A DNA stretch of 64,000 bases from Bradyrhizobium sp. SSBR45G (GCF_030159255.1 NZ_BSCT01000001.1:372001-436000); one strand, 5' to 3'. Positions 51,941 through 61,603 are shown, counted from the first letter of the stretch. Numbers and translations are program-made. Notes: a model not told the origin generated them from the letters alone.

Positions 51941-52861
51941 ATGGGGACTGATCAAGCAGATCCGGCCGGGAAAGCGGTGCGCAGCGCCATCGCGATTGTC
52001 GCCTGCCTGATGGTGGCGAATTGCGCCTCGTCGAACAAGTTCGCCAGCAAGGTCGACCCAAAGTATGGCGTGTCGTCGAGCCCGCGCGTCGTCGGCTTCG
52101 GCGAGCCGGTGCCCAAGGGCGGCGGCGTCTACCGAATCGGCAAGCCCTACACGGTCGCCGGCAAGACCTACGTGCCGGAAGAGGACGCCAACTACCGCGC
52201 CGAGGGCATGGCGTCCTGGTATGGCGATGATTTTCACGGCCGGCTGACCGCCAATGGCGAGGTCTTCGACATGACCTCGCTGACCGCGGCGCATCCGACC
52301 CTGCCGCTGCCGAGCTACGCCCGCGTCACCAATCTCGCCAACGGCAAATCGCTCATCGTCCGCATCAATGACCGCGGTCCGTATCATGGCGACCGGCTGA
52401 TCGACGTCTCCAACAAGGCGGCCGATCTGCTCGAGTTCAAGGGCAACGGCATCGCCAAGGTGCGTGTCGAATATGTCGGCCGCGCTCCGCTCGAAGGCTC
52501 TGATGACACCCAGCTGATGGCGACCTTGCGCACCGGCATCCCGGCGCCGGCGCCCTCGCTGGTGCGTGTCGCCTCGGCCAAGCCATTCGTGCCCGACGTC
52601 GGCGCGGGCCGGCCGATTCGCGGCGAGATCCCGCTGCCGGAGGGGCGCCCCTATACGCTCGGCAACACCTCGGCCGACATCGCCTCGATCGGCGCGACCT
52701 CGGAGATGTCGGCTTCCGGCCGGACGCGGGGACGCACGCTCGACAATCCGCGCGCTGTCTCCTACGACCAGGACGGTCGCTACGCAGGGCAGGGCAGGGC
52801 GGAGGCAAACGATGGCGCCGACGAAGCCCGCGACATCATGGGCGGCCGCGGCCTGTACTGA
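51941..52861 (+). CDS. rlpA: Septal ring lytic transglycosylase RlpA family lipoprotein
   Basis: The 306-residue protein has a lipobox (IVACLMVANCASS), then a double-psi beta-barrel typical of RlpA: MASWYGDDFHGRLTANGEVF, MTSLTAAHPTLPLPSYARVT, and VRINDRGPYHGDRLIDVSNK with the catalytic Asp. RlpA cleaves denuded glycan strands and aids daughter-cell separation. The usual C-terminal SPOR domain is missing; the last ~110 residues look disordered. The ATG at 51941 puts the lipobox near residue 30. In relatives rlpA is usually next to dacC; here a large module separates them. Confidence 0.9.
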   Translation: MGTDQADPAGKAVRSAIAIVACLMVANCASSNKFASKVDPKYGVSSSPRVVGFGEPVPKGGGVYRIGKPYTVAGKTYVPEEDANYRAEGMASWYGDDFHGRLTANGEVFDMTSLTAAHPTLPLPSYARVTNLANGKSLIVRINDRGPYHGDRLIDVSNKAADLLEFKGNGIAKVRVEYVGRAPLEGSDDTQLMATLRTGIPAPAPSLVRVASAKPFVPDVGAGRPIRGEIPLPEGRPYTLGNTSADIASIGATSEMSASGRTRGRTLDNPRAVSYDQDGRYAGQGRAEANDGADEARDIMGGRGLY

Positions 52862-52962
52862 GATCGCCAACAACGGCCTTCACCTACGGCTTAGAAACAA
52901 CAGCTCGACCGATTGAACCGCCCCATGCCGGGGCGGTTTCGATTCCGGTGGTCACTCAGGCT

Positions 52963-55900
52963 CTATTGCGCCGAGAACGGCACCCGCGCTCTGGCCGAGT
53001 AGGTCCAGACATGGGTGGTGCTGCCAATGCCGCCGAACTCGGCGCCGAGCCCAACGCTGGCCCCGCCCGGCGTCCTGATGCCGAGACCGCCGGTGGCGCG
53101 CGCCGACCAGCCCTGCAGCAACGGGGTGGAGGCCAGAGCGGTGCCGGCGAGCGCGGCGGCATCCTCCTTGTTGAAGTAATAGTCGCCATACAGGCCGACG
53201 AATGGGGTCAGCACCAATCCGCTGTCGAGCCAGGCCACGGGGTAGGCGGCCCTCAGGCCGCCGGAGGCGCGGCCGCTGGCGAAATCATGGGTGCCCTGCA
53301 GAGTCCCGAGCGAGTCGGTGTAGGCGTTCTCGTGCTCCCACAGCGCGTAGACCTTGGCCGAGGGCTCGAGCAGGAAGCCATAGGCCTGGTACAGGCCGGT
53401 CAGCCCGGTTGCCACCATCCAGCGCTGGCCATTGAAATTGCCCTGCGCGGTGCCGGCGGTGCCGTTGTAGCCGATGCCGGAATAGGCCACCGCCGCATCG
53501 TAGCGCAGCGTCGGCGACAGCTTCCAGCCGAGATAGGCGCCCACCGTCCAGCCGTCGCCCTTGAGCTTTCCGTTGATGTCCTGCTCCGTGTAGCTGAAGG
53601 TCTCATAGCCGCCGAGGGCGCCAATCAGGAAGTTCGGTGCCGCCTTGTACGTCACCCCCATCAGGGCGTTGAGCTGCTGGCCGTAGAGCGAGGACTGGCT
53701 GGCCTGGGCGACGCCGGCGATCGTCGTGGTGCCCCAGCGGTCGATGCCGGTGCTGCGCACATCGGCCCACAACAGCCATTGCTTGTCCTCATGCCATCTC
53801 GGCGCGGCCTTCTTCGGCGCCTGCTGGTCGATCGCCGCGAAGGCATTGTCGATCCGCGACCGGCCTCGGCCGGATCGGCCGTCGGTCCCGAGGCTGCCAC
53901 CGCGATCGGCGCCATAGGCGCTGCTGCCCGACCCGGCCGCGCCGGGGAGGGCCGCGACGTCGTCCTGGTCACGCGGGTCAGCCGAGAAGTTAAAGCGCAT
54001 GCGGCCATTGCCGGGTGTCAGCAAGGGGCCGCCATCGTTGAAACCATCGGCGATGGCATCGTCGATCGCCCCGGAGATGGCCTGTCCCGAATTCTGCGCC
54101 ACCATTTTGGTGACGTTGAGCTGAAGGGCGCGGAGCCTGACGCTGTCGAGTGGCACGTTCACCGTCTGCGCCAGGCCGGGCGAGGTGCTGGCCGCGAAGC
54201 TTGGGCTGCCGCCATAGTTGGCTGTGATCGTGTGGCTGCCGACCGCGAGCGCCGATGTGGTGAAGGTCGCAACGCCGCCACTCAGCGTCGCTGTTCCGAT
54301 CGCCGTGCCGTTGTCGCTGAAGGTGACCGTGCCCGTCGGCGTTCCACCCGCCCCGGTGACCGTTGCCGTGAACGTCACGGCCTGACCGGCCTGGCTCGGG
54401 TTCTGCGACGATGTCAGCGCCGTCTGCGTCGCCGCCGACAGATAGGCGAAACGGTCAGCGGCCGAGGCAGCTGAAGTTTGTCCGCTGTTGGTGACAGTGA
54501 CATCGACCGTACCGCTGCCGGCCGGCGAAATGGCCGTGATGGAGGTCGCCGAGTTGACGTTGTAGCTCGCCGCATTGACGGCGCCGAACTTCACGCCTCC
54601 CGCGCCGGTGGTGCCGGCGAATCCGGTGCCCGTGATGGTCACCGTGGTGCCACCCGCCGCAGGGCCTGACGTCGGCGAGATCGATGTCACCGTCGGCGCG
54701 CCGAAATAGGTGAACTGGTCGGCTGCCGAGGTCGCCGAGGTGCCGCCAGCGGTGGTGACCCTGACGTCGACGGTGCCGGTGCCGGCCGGCGAGGTCGCCG
54801 TGATCGAGGTGGCCGAGTTGACCGTGAAGCCGGTCGCCGGAGTCGCGCCGAAGTTCACCGCGGTTGCTCCCGTGAAGCCGGAGCCGGTGATGGTGACCGA
54901 CGTGCCGCCGATCCCAGGTCCGGAGGTTGGTGCGATCGAGCTGACCGTCGGAGCTGCGGTATAGGTGAATTGATCCGCCGCCGAGGTTGCCGACGTGCCG
55001 CCCGCGGTGGTGACGCGGACGTCCACCGTGCCGGCGCCGGCCGGCGATGTCGCGGTGATCGAGGTCGCCGAGTTCACCGTGAAGCCGGTCGCAGGCGTGG
55101 CGCCGAAATTGACCGCCGTGGCGCCGGTGAAGCCGGTGCCGGTGATGGTCACCGACGTGCCTCCCGCCAAGGGCCCGGCGGTCGGTGCGATCGACGTCAC
55201 GGTCGGGACCGGCGAGTAGGTGAACTGATCGGCAACTGACGTCGCCGAGGTGCCGTTCGGCGTGGTCACGCGAACATCGACCGTGCCGGTCCCCGCCGGT
55301 GAAGTGGCCGTGATCGAGGTGGCGGAATTGACGGTGAACCCGGTCGCAGGCGTCGCGCCGAAATTCACTGCAGTCGCCCCGGTGAAGCCGGTGCCGGTGA
55401 TGGTCACTGAGGTGCCGCCGGCGACAGGCCCGGATGTCGGCGAAATCGACGTCACGGTCGGCGGGCCGATATAGGTGAACTGGTCGGCCGCCGAGGTCGC
55501 CGAGGTGCCGCCGGCAGTGGTGACCCGGATATCGACCGTACCGGTGCTGCCGGCGGGCGAGGTCGCCGTGATCGAGGTCGCCGAATTCACCGTGAAGCCG
55601 GTCGCCGGCGTGGCACCAAAATTCACCGCGGTCGCTCCGGTGAAGTTCGTGCCGGTGATGGTCACCGAGGTGCCGCCGGCCACCGGCCCCGAGGTCGGCG
55701 AGATCGAGGTGACGGTCGGTGCAGGGATGTAGGTGAACTGGTCGGCTGCCGAGGTCGCCGAGGTGCCGCCCGCAGTGGTGACCCTGATGTCGACGGTGCC
55801 GGTGCCGGCGGGCGAGGTCGCCGTGATCGAGGTGGCGGAATTGACCGTGAAGCCGGTCGCCGGCGTCGCGCCGAAATTGACCGCCGTGGCGCCAGAGAGA

Positions 55901-58767
55901 TTGGTGCCGGTGATGGTCACGGAGGTGCCGCCGGCACCGGGCCCCGACGTCGGGGAGATCGATGTCACCGTCGGTGCGGCGACATAAGTGAACTGGTCGG
56001 CCGCCGAGGTGGCGGAGGTGCCGCCAACGGTGGTCACCGTCACGTCGACGGTGCCGGTGCCAGCGGGCGAGGTCGCCGTGATCTGCGTCGCCGAATTGAC
56101 CGTGAAGCCGGTCGCCGGCGTCGCACCGAAGTTCACCGCGGTGGCGCCGCTCAGGTTGGTGCCGGTGATCGTGACCGTGGTGCCGCCGGTCTGTGGACCC
56201 GCCGTCGGCGAGATCGATGTCACCGTTGGCGTCCCAATATAGGTGAATTGGTCGGCGGCCGAGGTGGCCGAGGTGCCGCCGGCCGTGGTGACCCTGACAT
56301 CGACCGTCCCCGTGCCGGCCGGCGAGGTCGCCGTGATGGAGGTCGCCGAATTAACGGTGAACCCGGTCGCAGGCGTCGCACCGAAATTGACCGCGGTCGC
56401 ACCGGTGAAGTTGGTGCCGGTGATGGTCACCGTCGTGCCGCCGGCCACCGGCCCTGAGGTCGGCGAGATCGAGGTCACCGTCGGTGCGGGGATGTAGGTG
56501 AACTGGTCGGCGGCCGAAGTCGCCGAGGTGCCGCCTGCGGTCGTGACGCGGACGTCGACGGTGCCCGTTCCCGCCGGCGACGTCGCGGTGATCGAGGTCG
56601 CCGAGTTGACCGTGAAGCCGGTCGCTGGCGTCGCGCCGAAATTGACCGCGGTGGCCCCGCTGAAGTTGGTGCCGGTGATGGTCACCGTGGTGCCGCCACC
56701 ACCTGGTCCCGATGTCGGCGAGATCGAGGTCACCGTCGGTGCGGCCACGTAAGTGAATTGATCAGCTGCACTGGTTGCCGACGTTCCGCCGACGGTCGTG
56801 ACGGTCACGTCGACGGTGCCTGTCCCGGCCTGCGAGGTTGCCGTGATCTGGGTGGCCGAGTTGACCGTAAAGCCGGCAGCCGGCGTCGCGCCGAAATTCA
56901 CCGCGGTGGCGCCGCTGAAGCCGGTGCCGGTGACGGTCACGGTGGTGCCGCCGGTCGTCGGTCCCGCCGTTGGCGAGATCGAGGTCACAGTCGGCGCGGC
57001 GACATAGGTGAATTGATCCGAGGCCGAGGTGGCCGAGGTGCCGCCGGCCGTGGTCACCCTGATATCGACCGTGCCGGTGCCGGCCGGCGACGTCGCGGTG
57101 ATCGAGGTGGCCGAGTTGACCGTGAAGCCGGTTGCAGGCGTCGCGCCGAAATTGACCGCGGTCGCGCCGGTGAAGTTGGTGCCGGTGACGGTGACCGTCG
57201 TGCCGCCGGCCAACGGCCCCGAAATCGGCGAGATCGAGGTCACCGTCGGTGCAGGAATGTAGGTGAACTGGTCGGAAGCCGAGGTGGCCGAGGTGCCACC
57301 GGCGGTCGTGACGCGGACGTCGACGGTGCCCGTTCCCGCTGGCGACGTCGCGGTGATCGAGGTCGCTGAGTTGACCGTGAAGCCGGTCGCCGGCGTGGCG
57401 CCGAAATTGACCGCGGTCGCCCCGCTGAAATTGGTGCCGGTGATGGTCACCGTGGTGCCGCCGGCGCCGGGGCCCGTGGTCGGCGAGATTGAGGTCACGG
57501 TCGGTGCGGGGATGTAGGTGAACTGATCGGCGGCAGACGTGGCCGATGTTCCGCCCACAGTGGTGACGGTCACATCGACGGTGCCGGTCCCGGACGGCGA
57601 GGTCGCGGTGATCTGAGTCGCCGAATTGACCGTAAATCCGGTCGCCGGCGTGGCGCCGAAGCTGACCGCCGTGGCGCCGCTCAAATTGGTGCCGGTGATG
57701 ACGACAGATGTACCGCCGGCGCCGGGTCCCGATGTCGGCGCGATCGACGATACCGTGGGCGCGGCCACATAGGTGTATTGATTCGCCGGCGCCGCCTGGG
57801 ATGCGGCGCCATTGGTGACCGTCACATTGACGGTGCCCGCCGACCCGGCCGGCGCGACCGCCGTGATCTGGGTGCTGGAGTTGACCACGTAGCTGGTCGC
57901 ATTGTTCGAACCGAACTTCACGCCGCCGGCGCCGGTGGTCCCCGAGAATCCGGTGCCGGTGATGACGACCGAGGTGCCGCCCGCGGTCGGGCCGGAATTC
58001 GGTGACAATGCGGTGACGGAGAGGCTGGGCGTGACGTTCGTGAGCGAGATGGTCAGGCCGCTATCGGTGGTGCCGAACGTGCCAGTGCCAACATCAGTCG
58101 TCGACGAATAGTTCAGAATGATCGTGTCGGAGGTCGTCGGCGGCGCCGTCGTCATCGTCAGATTATAGGTTACGTAGTAGGCATTGCCGTTATTGGGATC
58201 AATCGTCTCGATCGGCGTGATCGTGTAGACGCCCCCATTCGAACCAGCGATCGATGCGGACGTGTCGGATCCGGCCCCTGTAATCGGGAAACCAGTATTT
58301 GTGTCGGTTCCGCACGCATTGTACAGGCCGCTGTTGGCGATTCGATTGTATTGCGTGCCCGTTTTCGGCACGAGCGTCGCGCCGGGACCGGTGGCGCCGT
58401 TGACGCTGAATGTGATCTGCGAGTTCAGCGCAATGCTCGTCGAAACCGTCAATGCGGACACGGCCGAGCAGTTGGCAGCCCAGGCGTCACTTGCAACAAA
58501 GCATACGAGGCCCGCGACTGCCGAGACAAGGGCGTAGCGCCGCGCGCTGGCTTTGCCAGGCCGGGAGGCAGAGGCTGTCGCATGGGATGACGCGCGTGCC
58601 GGCGGTCTGTCGAGCGAGCAGCCGAAAGCGTGGGCGAATGCGTCCCCCATTGCACGGACCAGCATCCAGATCCCGGCAGCAGCTACGCAGATCAATCGCG
58701 TTGCCTGCCAAGCGGCCGCGTTCAGCGCCGGAAGACAACCTTGTCCGGTCCTGGTCGTGAAATTCAC
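52963..58767 (-). CDS. Giant IPT/TIG-repeat autotransporter (1934 aa)
   Basis: A GTG at 58767 follows AAGGGGGCGTA. After an unusually long N-terminal region a hydrophobic signal (LVSAVAGLVCFVASDAWAAN) ends near residue 98. A ~150-residue cap follows, then 14 IPT/TIG repeats of ~85 residues each (APTVTSISPTSGP..GGT ... ATSAADQFTY), then one Ig-like domain (TQTALTSSQNPSQAGQAVTF), then a ~350-residue autotransporter barrel ending WTYSARARVPFSAQ. The product is predicted to be a surface fibre exported by type V secretion, probably adhesin-like. It is on the opposite strand to the tail-collar trio. Confidence 0.88.
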   Translation of the reverse strand: MNFTTRTGQGCLPALNAAAWQATRLICVAAAGIWMLVRAMGDAFAHAFGCSLDRPPARASSHATASASRPGKASARRYALVSAVAGLVCFVASDAWAANCSAVSALTVSTSIALNSQITFSVNGATGPGATLVPKTGTQYNRIANSGLYNACGTDTNTGFPITGAGSDTSASIAGSNGGVYTITPIETIDPNNGNAYYVTYNLTMTTAPPTTSDTIILNYSSTTDVGTGTFGTTDSGLTISLTNVTPSLSVTALSPNSGPTAGGTSVVITGTGFSGTTGAGGVKFGSNNATSYVVNSSTQITAVAPAGSAGTVNVTVTNGAASQAAPANQYTYVAAPTVSSIAPTSGPGAGGTSVVITGTNLSGATAVSFGATPATGFTVNSATQITATSPSGTGTVDVTVTTVGGTSATSAADQFTYIPAPTVTSISPTTGPGAGGTTVTITGTNFSGATAVNFGATPATGFTVNSATSITATSPAGTGTVDVRVTTAGGTSATSASDQFTYIPAPTVTSISPISGPLAGGTTVTVTGTNFTGATAVNFGATPATGFTVNSATSITATSPAGTGTVDIRVTTAGGTSATSASDQFTYVAAPTVTSISPTAGPTTGGTTVTVTGTGFSGATAVNFGATPAAGFTVNSATQITATSQAGTGTVDVTVTTVGGTSATSAADQFTYVAAPTVTSISPTSGPGGGGTTVTITGTNFSGATAVNFGATPATGFTVNSATSITATSPAGTGTVDVRVTTAGGTSATSAADQFTYIPAPTVTSISPTSGPVAGGTTVTITGTNFTGATAVNFGATPATGFTVNSATSITATSPAGTGTVDVRVTTAGGTSATSAADQFTYIGTPTVTSISPTAGPQTGGTTVTITGTNLSGATAVNFGATPATGFTVNSATQITATSPAGTGTVDVTVTTVGGTSATSAADQFTYVAAPTVTSISPTSGPGAGGTSVTITGTNLSGATAVNFGATPATGFTVNSATSITATSPAGTGTVDIRVTTAGGTSATSAADQFTYIPAPTVTSISPTSGPVAGGTSVTITGTNFTGATAVNFGATPATGFTVNSATSITATSPAGSTGTVDIRVTTAGGTSATSAADQFTYIGPPTVTSISPTSGPVAGGTSVTITGTGFTGATAVNFGATPATGFTVNSATSITATSPAGTGTVDVRVTTPNGTSATSVADQFTYSPVPTVTSIAPTAGPLAGGTSVTITGTGFTGATAVNFGATPATGFTVNSATSITATSPAGAGTVDVRVTTAGGTSATSAADQFTYTAAPTVSSIAPTSGPGIGGTSVTITGSGFTGATAVNFGATPATGFTVNSATSITATSPAGTGTVDVRVTTAGGTSATSAADQFTYFGAPTVTSISPTSGPAAGGTTVTITGTGFAGTTGAGGVKFGAVNAASYNVNSATSITAISPAGSGTVDVTVTNSGQTSAASAADRFAYLSAATQTALTSSQNPSQAGQAVTFTATVTGAGGTPTGTVTFSDNGTAIGTATLSGGVATFTTSALAVGSHTITANYGGSPSFAASTSPGLAQTVNVPLDSVRLRALQLNVTKMVAQNSGQAISGAIDDAIADGFNDGGPLLTPGNGRMRFNFSADPRDQDDVAALPGAAGSGSSAYGADRGGSLGTDGRSGRGRSRIDNAFAAIDQQAPKKAAPRWHEDKQWLLWADVRSTGIDRWGTTTIAGVAQASQSSLYGQQLNALMGVTYKAAPNFLIGALGGYETFSYTEQDINGKLKGDGWTVGAYLGWKLSPTLRYDAAVAYSGIGYNGTAGTAQGNFNGQRWMVATGLTGLYQAYGFLLEPSAKVYALWEHENAYTDSLGTLQGTHDFASGRASGGLRAAYPVAWLDSGLVLTPFVGLYGDYYFNKEDAAALAGTALASTPLLQGWSARATGGLGIRTPGGASVGLGAEFGGIGSTTHVWTYSARARVPFSAQ
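54450..58040 (-). repeat. Tandem array of ~255-bp repeats in the giant gene
   Basis: Fourteen units, most exactly 255 bp (one is 258 bp), coding for the IPT/TIG repeats. Inner units are nearly identical (ATAVNFGATPATGFTVNSAT), while the first and last units differ more, the pattern expected after copy gain by unequal crossing over. Copy number is likely to vary between strains and to be misassembled from short reads. Confidence 0.85.
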
Positions 58768-59256
58768 TACGCCCCCTTCGCGACATCGTCTCCCAAGTCT
58801 CGATGCCGCAGCAAAATCATTGATCAGATAAATTGAGTTCTACCGATTGTGTGCATTAGCACGTGACTTCGCGCTGCGAGCAAGCCGCGGACGACGGGTT
58901 CCCGGCAAAACTTCTACCAGGGCAGGTAGTTTTCGACCGTCAGTTGCAACTCGGCAACAGGGCAGTGTTGGATAGAGCGGGCGCGCCGCACGCCAGCAGC
59001 GGCACACGTTGCGCGGCTGCTGACCCGCCGCCTCGCCGCATGCGCGATACGGCCATAAGTTGTCGCGCTCGATGATTGCGCGTGCGGGCTTGACTGTTGC
59101 TGGTTCGCCCCCTAACAATCTTGGCGAGCATATGATTGCGATGTACTACCGTTTTTGGCCCGCCACGCGTCGATATTCCGCACGTCAACGAATCCGCACT
59201 TCAATTCTGCACTTCAATGAAGAGGCGATCCATCGCCTGATGGAAGAGGGGGGAGC
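58768..59256. other. Divergent promoter region between the giant gene and the collar trio
   Basis: About 490 bp. On the plus strand TTGACT (59090-59095), a 17-nt spacer and TAACAA (59113-59118) form a good sigma70-type promoter for the tail-collar genes, with start near 59125 and a ~130-nt leader. A direct repeat GCACTTCAAT occurs at 59196-59205 and 59209-59218. No coding frame is evident. Confidence 0.5.
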
Positions 59257-59799
59257 ATGCCGTCACAGCCCATCCTGGGTCAGATCATGCCTTTTGCCGG
59301 CACGACGGTGCCGAGAGGATGGGCGCTGTGCAACGGCGCCCTCCTGGCAATCCAGACCAATCAGGCGCTGTTTTCATTACTCGGCACCTACTACGGTGGT
59401 GATGGTATCCAGACGTTCGGACTGCCCGACCTGCGCGGCCGCGCGATTCTCGGGTCCACCGGCAGCAGTGGCGAATTTCCTGCCGGCATGACCAGCGGCA
59501 CGGTTTCAGTGACCCTGAACGCGCAGCAGCTTCCAAGCCACAACCACATGATTCTGGCATCGACTGCGCAGGGAACGGGACGAGGCGCTGCTGCGACGAA
59601 CAATCTTTTTGGCACAAACACGATTCCGCCAGCCGGCCCAAAGTCCATCTTCCTGACCGCAGGGAGCGGAGAAGTACCGCTCGCGCCGGGTACGAATGTC
59701 GTCGATGAAGGCGGCAATCAAGCGCACAACAACATGCAGCCCTATCTCGTCATCAACTACATGATTGCGCTCAACGGCATCTTTCCGTCTCGCGACTGA
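59257..59799 (+). CDS. Tail-collar / microcystin-dependent-protein-like protein 1
   Basis: The 180-residue protein has the phage tail-collar fold signature: GQIMPFAGTTVPRGWALCNG, LFSLLGTYYGGDGIQTFGLP, DLRGRAILGSTGSSGEF, LNAQQLPSHNHMILAST and the C-terminal HNNMQPYLVINYMIALNGIF. Such proteins (MdpB type) occur outside prophages in sets of three and resemble collar domains of phage tail fibres. No other phage genes are near. The ATG follows GGGGGGAGC. Confidence 0.9.
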   Translation: MPSQPILGQIMPFAGTTVPRGWALCNGALLAIQTNQALFSLLGTYYGGDGIQTFGLPDLRGRAILGSTGSSGEFPAGMTSGTVSVTLNAQQLPSHNHMILASTAQGTGRGAAATNNLFGTNTIPPAGPKSIFLTAGSGEVPLAPGTNVVDEGGNQAHNNMQPYLVINYMIALNGIFPSRD

Positions 59800-59928
59800 G
59801 ACTTCCACCGCGAAGCGTTCAGCCCCCGCAAACCGCTTCCATGCTTGAGCTTTCCCGAACTGCGCTTCGTGAGAGGCGCCCCGTTCCTGACGCTGATTTG
59901 CAATCGATGCTTGAAAGGGACTTCGGCG

Positions 59929-60456
59929 ATGTCAGACCCCTTTATTGGCGAAATCCGGCTGTTCGGGTTCCCACGGGTGCCGGATGGCTGGCTGGCCTGC
60001 AATGGACAGAGCCTGTCGATCTCGGAATACACCCCGCTTTATACCCTCATCGGTACGATCTATGGCGGCGATGGCGTGCAGACCTTCAATACGCCCGATC
60101 TGCGCGGTCGCGTGCCAATCGGCCAGGGCCAGGGGCCGGGTCTGCCGCTGTACGTGCTTGGCCAAATCGCAGGCGAGGACGAGCACGTTCTGATCGAGAA
60201 CGAGATGCCCGTGCATAACCACGCACTGATGTCGTCGACCGCCGCCGCCGAGACGGGGACGCCCGGAACGATGGTTCACTTGGCCACGGCGTCAGCCGGA
60301 AATCTTTACGCGCCGGCGGCGGATGCCGCGCCGTATGAGACGATGGCGGCCTGCGTCGCATTGGCAGGCAACACTGTCCCGCACAACAACATCATGCCGA
60401 CGGTCGTGGGCAACTACTGCATCTGCTTCAACGGCGTCTTCCCGTCATCGGGCTGA
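59929..60456 (+). CDS. Tail-collar / microcystin-dependent-protein-like protein 2
   Basis: The 175-residue paralog begins MSDPFIGEIRLFGFPRVPDG, then WLACNGQSLSISEYTPLYTL, GTIYGGDGVQTFNTPDLRGR, the His motif ENEMPVHNHALMSSTA and the end HNNIMPTVVGNYCICFNGVF. The His-x-His and GDG/PDLRGR motifs match paralog 1; the linker differs. The ATG at 59929 begins the conserved start; an upstream in-frame ATG (59845) is judged untranslated. It is 129 bp after paralog 1. Confidence 0.9.
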   Translation: MSDPFIGEIRLFGFPRVPDGWLACNGQSLSISEYTPLYTLIGTIYGGDGVQTFNTPDLRGRVPIGQGQGPGLPLYVLGQIAGEDEHVLIENEMPVHNHALMSSTAAAETGTPGTMVHLATASAGNLYAPAADAAPYETMAACVALAGNTVPHNNIMPTVVGNYCICFNGVFPSSG

Positions 60457-60516
60457 TCGCACCCCGTCCTGCGCGTCGGCAGATTTCACGCTTCACTGGA
60501 TTTGAGGAGAGACCAA

Positions 60517-61065
60517 GTGTCGGACCCGTATGTCGGCGAAATCCAGGCCTTTCCGTTTAGCTTTGCTGCTCAGGGCTTCAACCAGGCCTGGCTGCCATGC
60601 TTTGGCCAGTTGCTGCCGATCCAGCGATTCACACCATTGTTTGCCTTGATCGGCACCTATTACGGCGGCAACGGGACCAGCAATTTCCAGTTGCCCAATC
60701 TGAGCGGCTCTATCACCAACGGCCAAGGTGATGGTCCGGGTCTCCAGCCGCGGGTGTTCGGCGAATCGATCGGGAGCAGCACGGTCGGCCTGGTCACCAG
60801 TGAGATGGCGGCGCACACCCACGGTCTGCAGTTGGGGAGCAAGACGGCCGCAAATGCGGCGCCTGGTCCGGGAACGGCCGGGACCATGGCCGCCATCGAT
60901 CCCATCTTCAATGGTTTCGTGCCGCTGCCGAGCACCACCACGCTGGCACCGAACGCCATGACTCTGACCGGGCAGGGCATTCCGCATGACAACACGCAGC
61001 CGACCCAGGCGCTGATCTGGTGCATCGCCTATGCCGGCATCTTCCCGTCGTTCAACAATTCCTGA
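60517..61065 (+). CDS. Tail-collar / microcystin-dependent-protein-like protein 3
   Basis: A GTG start at 60517 follows GAGGAGAG by 6 nt. The 182-residue product reads VSDPYVGEIQAFPFSFAAQG, QAWLPCFGQLLPIQRFTPLF, GTYYGGNGTSNFQLPNLSGS, SEMAAHTHGLQLGSK and HDNTQPTQALIWCIAYAGIF. It keeps the fold signature but departs at two signature positions: GGDG becomes GGNG and PDLRGR becomes PNLSGS. It is the third in a row, 60 bp after paralog 2 and 4 bp before the GNAT gene. Confidence 0.88.
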   Translation: MSDPYVGEIQAFPFSFAAQGFNQAWLPCFGQLLPIQRFTPLFALIGTYYGGNGTSNFQLPNLSGSITNGQGDGPGLQPRVFGESIGSSTVGLVTSEMAAHTHGLQLGSKTAANAAPGPGTAGTMAAIDPIFNGFVPLPSTTTLAPNAMTLTGQGIPHDNTQPTQALIWCIAYAGIFPSFNNS

Positions 61066-61069
61066 ACCG

Positions 61070-61603
61070 ATGGACGCGATCGCGTTGATGACGATCGCAA
61101 CCGAGATCGTCTCGCCGGATGCCCGATTGCGGTTGCGGCTCGCCGGGACCGCCGATGAGCCGTTTCTTCGCGACCTCTTCAAATCCGTCAAAGGCGCCCA
61201 ACTCGCAACAGCCGGCCTGCCGCCCGCGATGCGCGACCTCGTGCTGGCGCAGCAATATCGCGCGCAGGTCGCGGGCTATGCGGCGCAATGCCCTGCGGCG
61301 CAATCGCTGATCATCCTCCGCGATGGTGCGCCGGTCGGACGGCTGCTGCTCGACCGCGCGGCGTCGCGATGGCACGTGGTCGATCTGGCGTTGCTGCTGG
61401 GGGCACGCAACGCCGGTGTCGGTCGCGAGATCATGCAGGCGGTCGCCACGGCGGCACGGGAGCAGGGCGCCGCGGTGCTGTCGCTCGCGGTCGCGACGGC
61501 CAATGAGGACGCGATGCGATTCTACGTCCGGCTGGGTTTCCAAGATGTCGCTGACGGTGCGAACGCGTCGCATCGCAAAATGGAGCTGACGCTCGCCCGC
61601 TGA
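61070..61603 (+). CDS. GNAT N-acetyltransferase in the collar cluster
   Basis: A 177-residue GNAT. Its core has PVGRLLLDRAASRWHVVDLA, LLGARNAGVGREIMQAVATA (acetyl-CoA loop ARNAGVGR) and VATANEDAMRFYVRLGFQDV. It starts 4 bp after the third collar gene, so the four genes form one transcription unit. It could modify the collar proteins (for example their N-termini or lysines) or a cell surface sugar; this is inference from position. The ATG at 61070 was chosen. Confidence 0.85.
   Translation: MDAIALMTIATEIVSPDARLRLRLAGTADEPFLRDLFKSVKGAQLATAGLPPAMRDLVLAQQYRAQVAGYAAQCPAAQSLIILRDGAPVGRLLLDRAASRWHVVDLALLLGARNAGVGREIMQAVATAAREQGAAVLSLAVATANEDAMRFYVRLGFQDVADGANASHRKMELTLAR

Noticed and set aside
54710..57517. 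Series of ~84-residue open frames on the plus strand, spaced exactly 255 bp
   Set aside because: They are the antisense of the IPT/TIG repeats; their regular spacing and similar sequence follow from the repeats and codon bias. No ribosome sites.
54450..58040. CRISPR-like regular array
   Set aside because: Units are 255 bp, coding, without spacer-repeat alternation, and continuous with a reading frame.
59257..61065. Prophage remnant
   Set aside because: Only collar-domain proteins occur; no capsid, portal, terminase, integrase or lysis genes, and no attachment-site duplication was found near tRNA-Ser.
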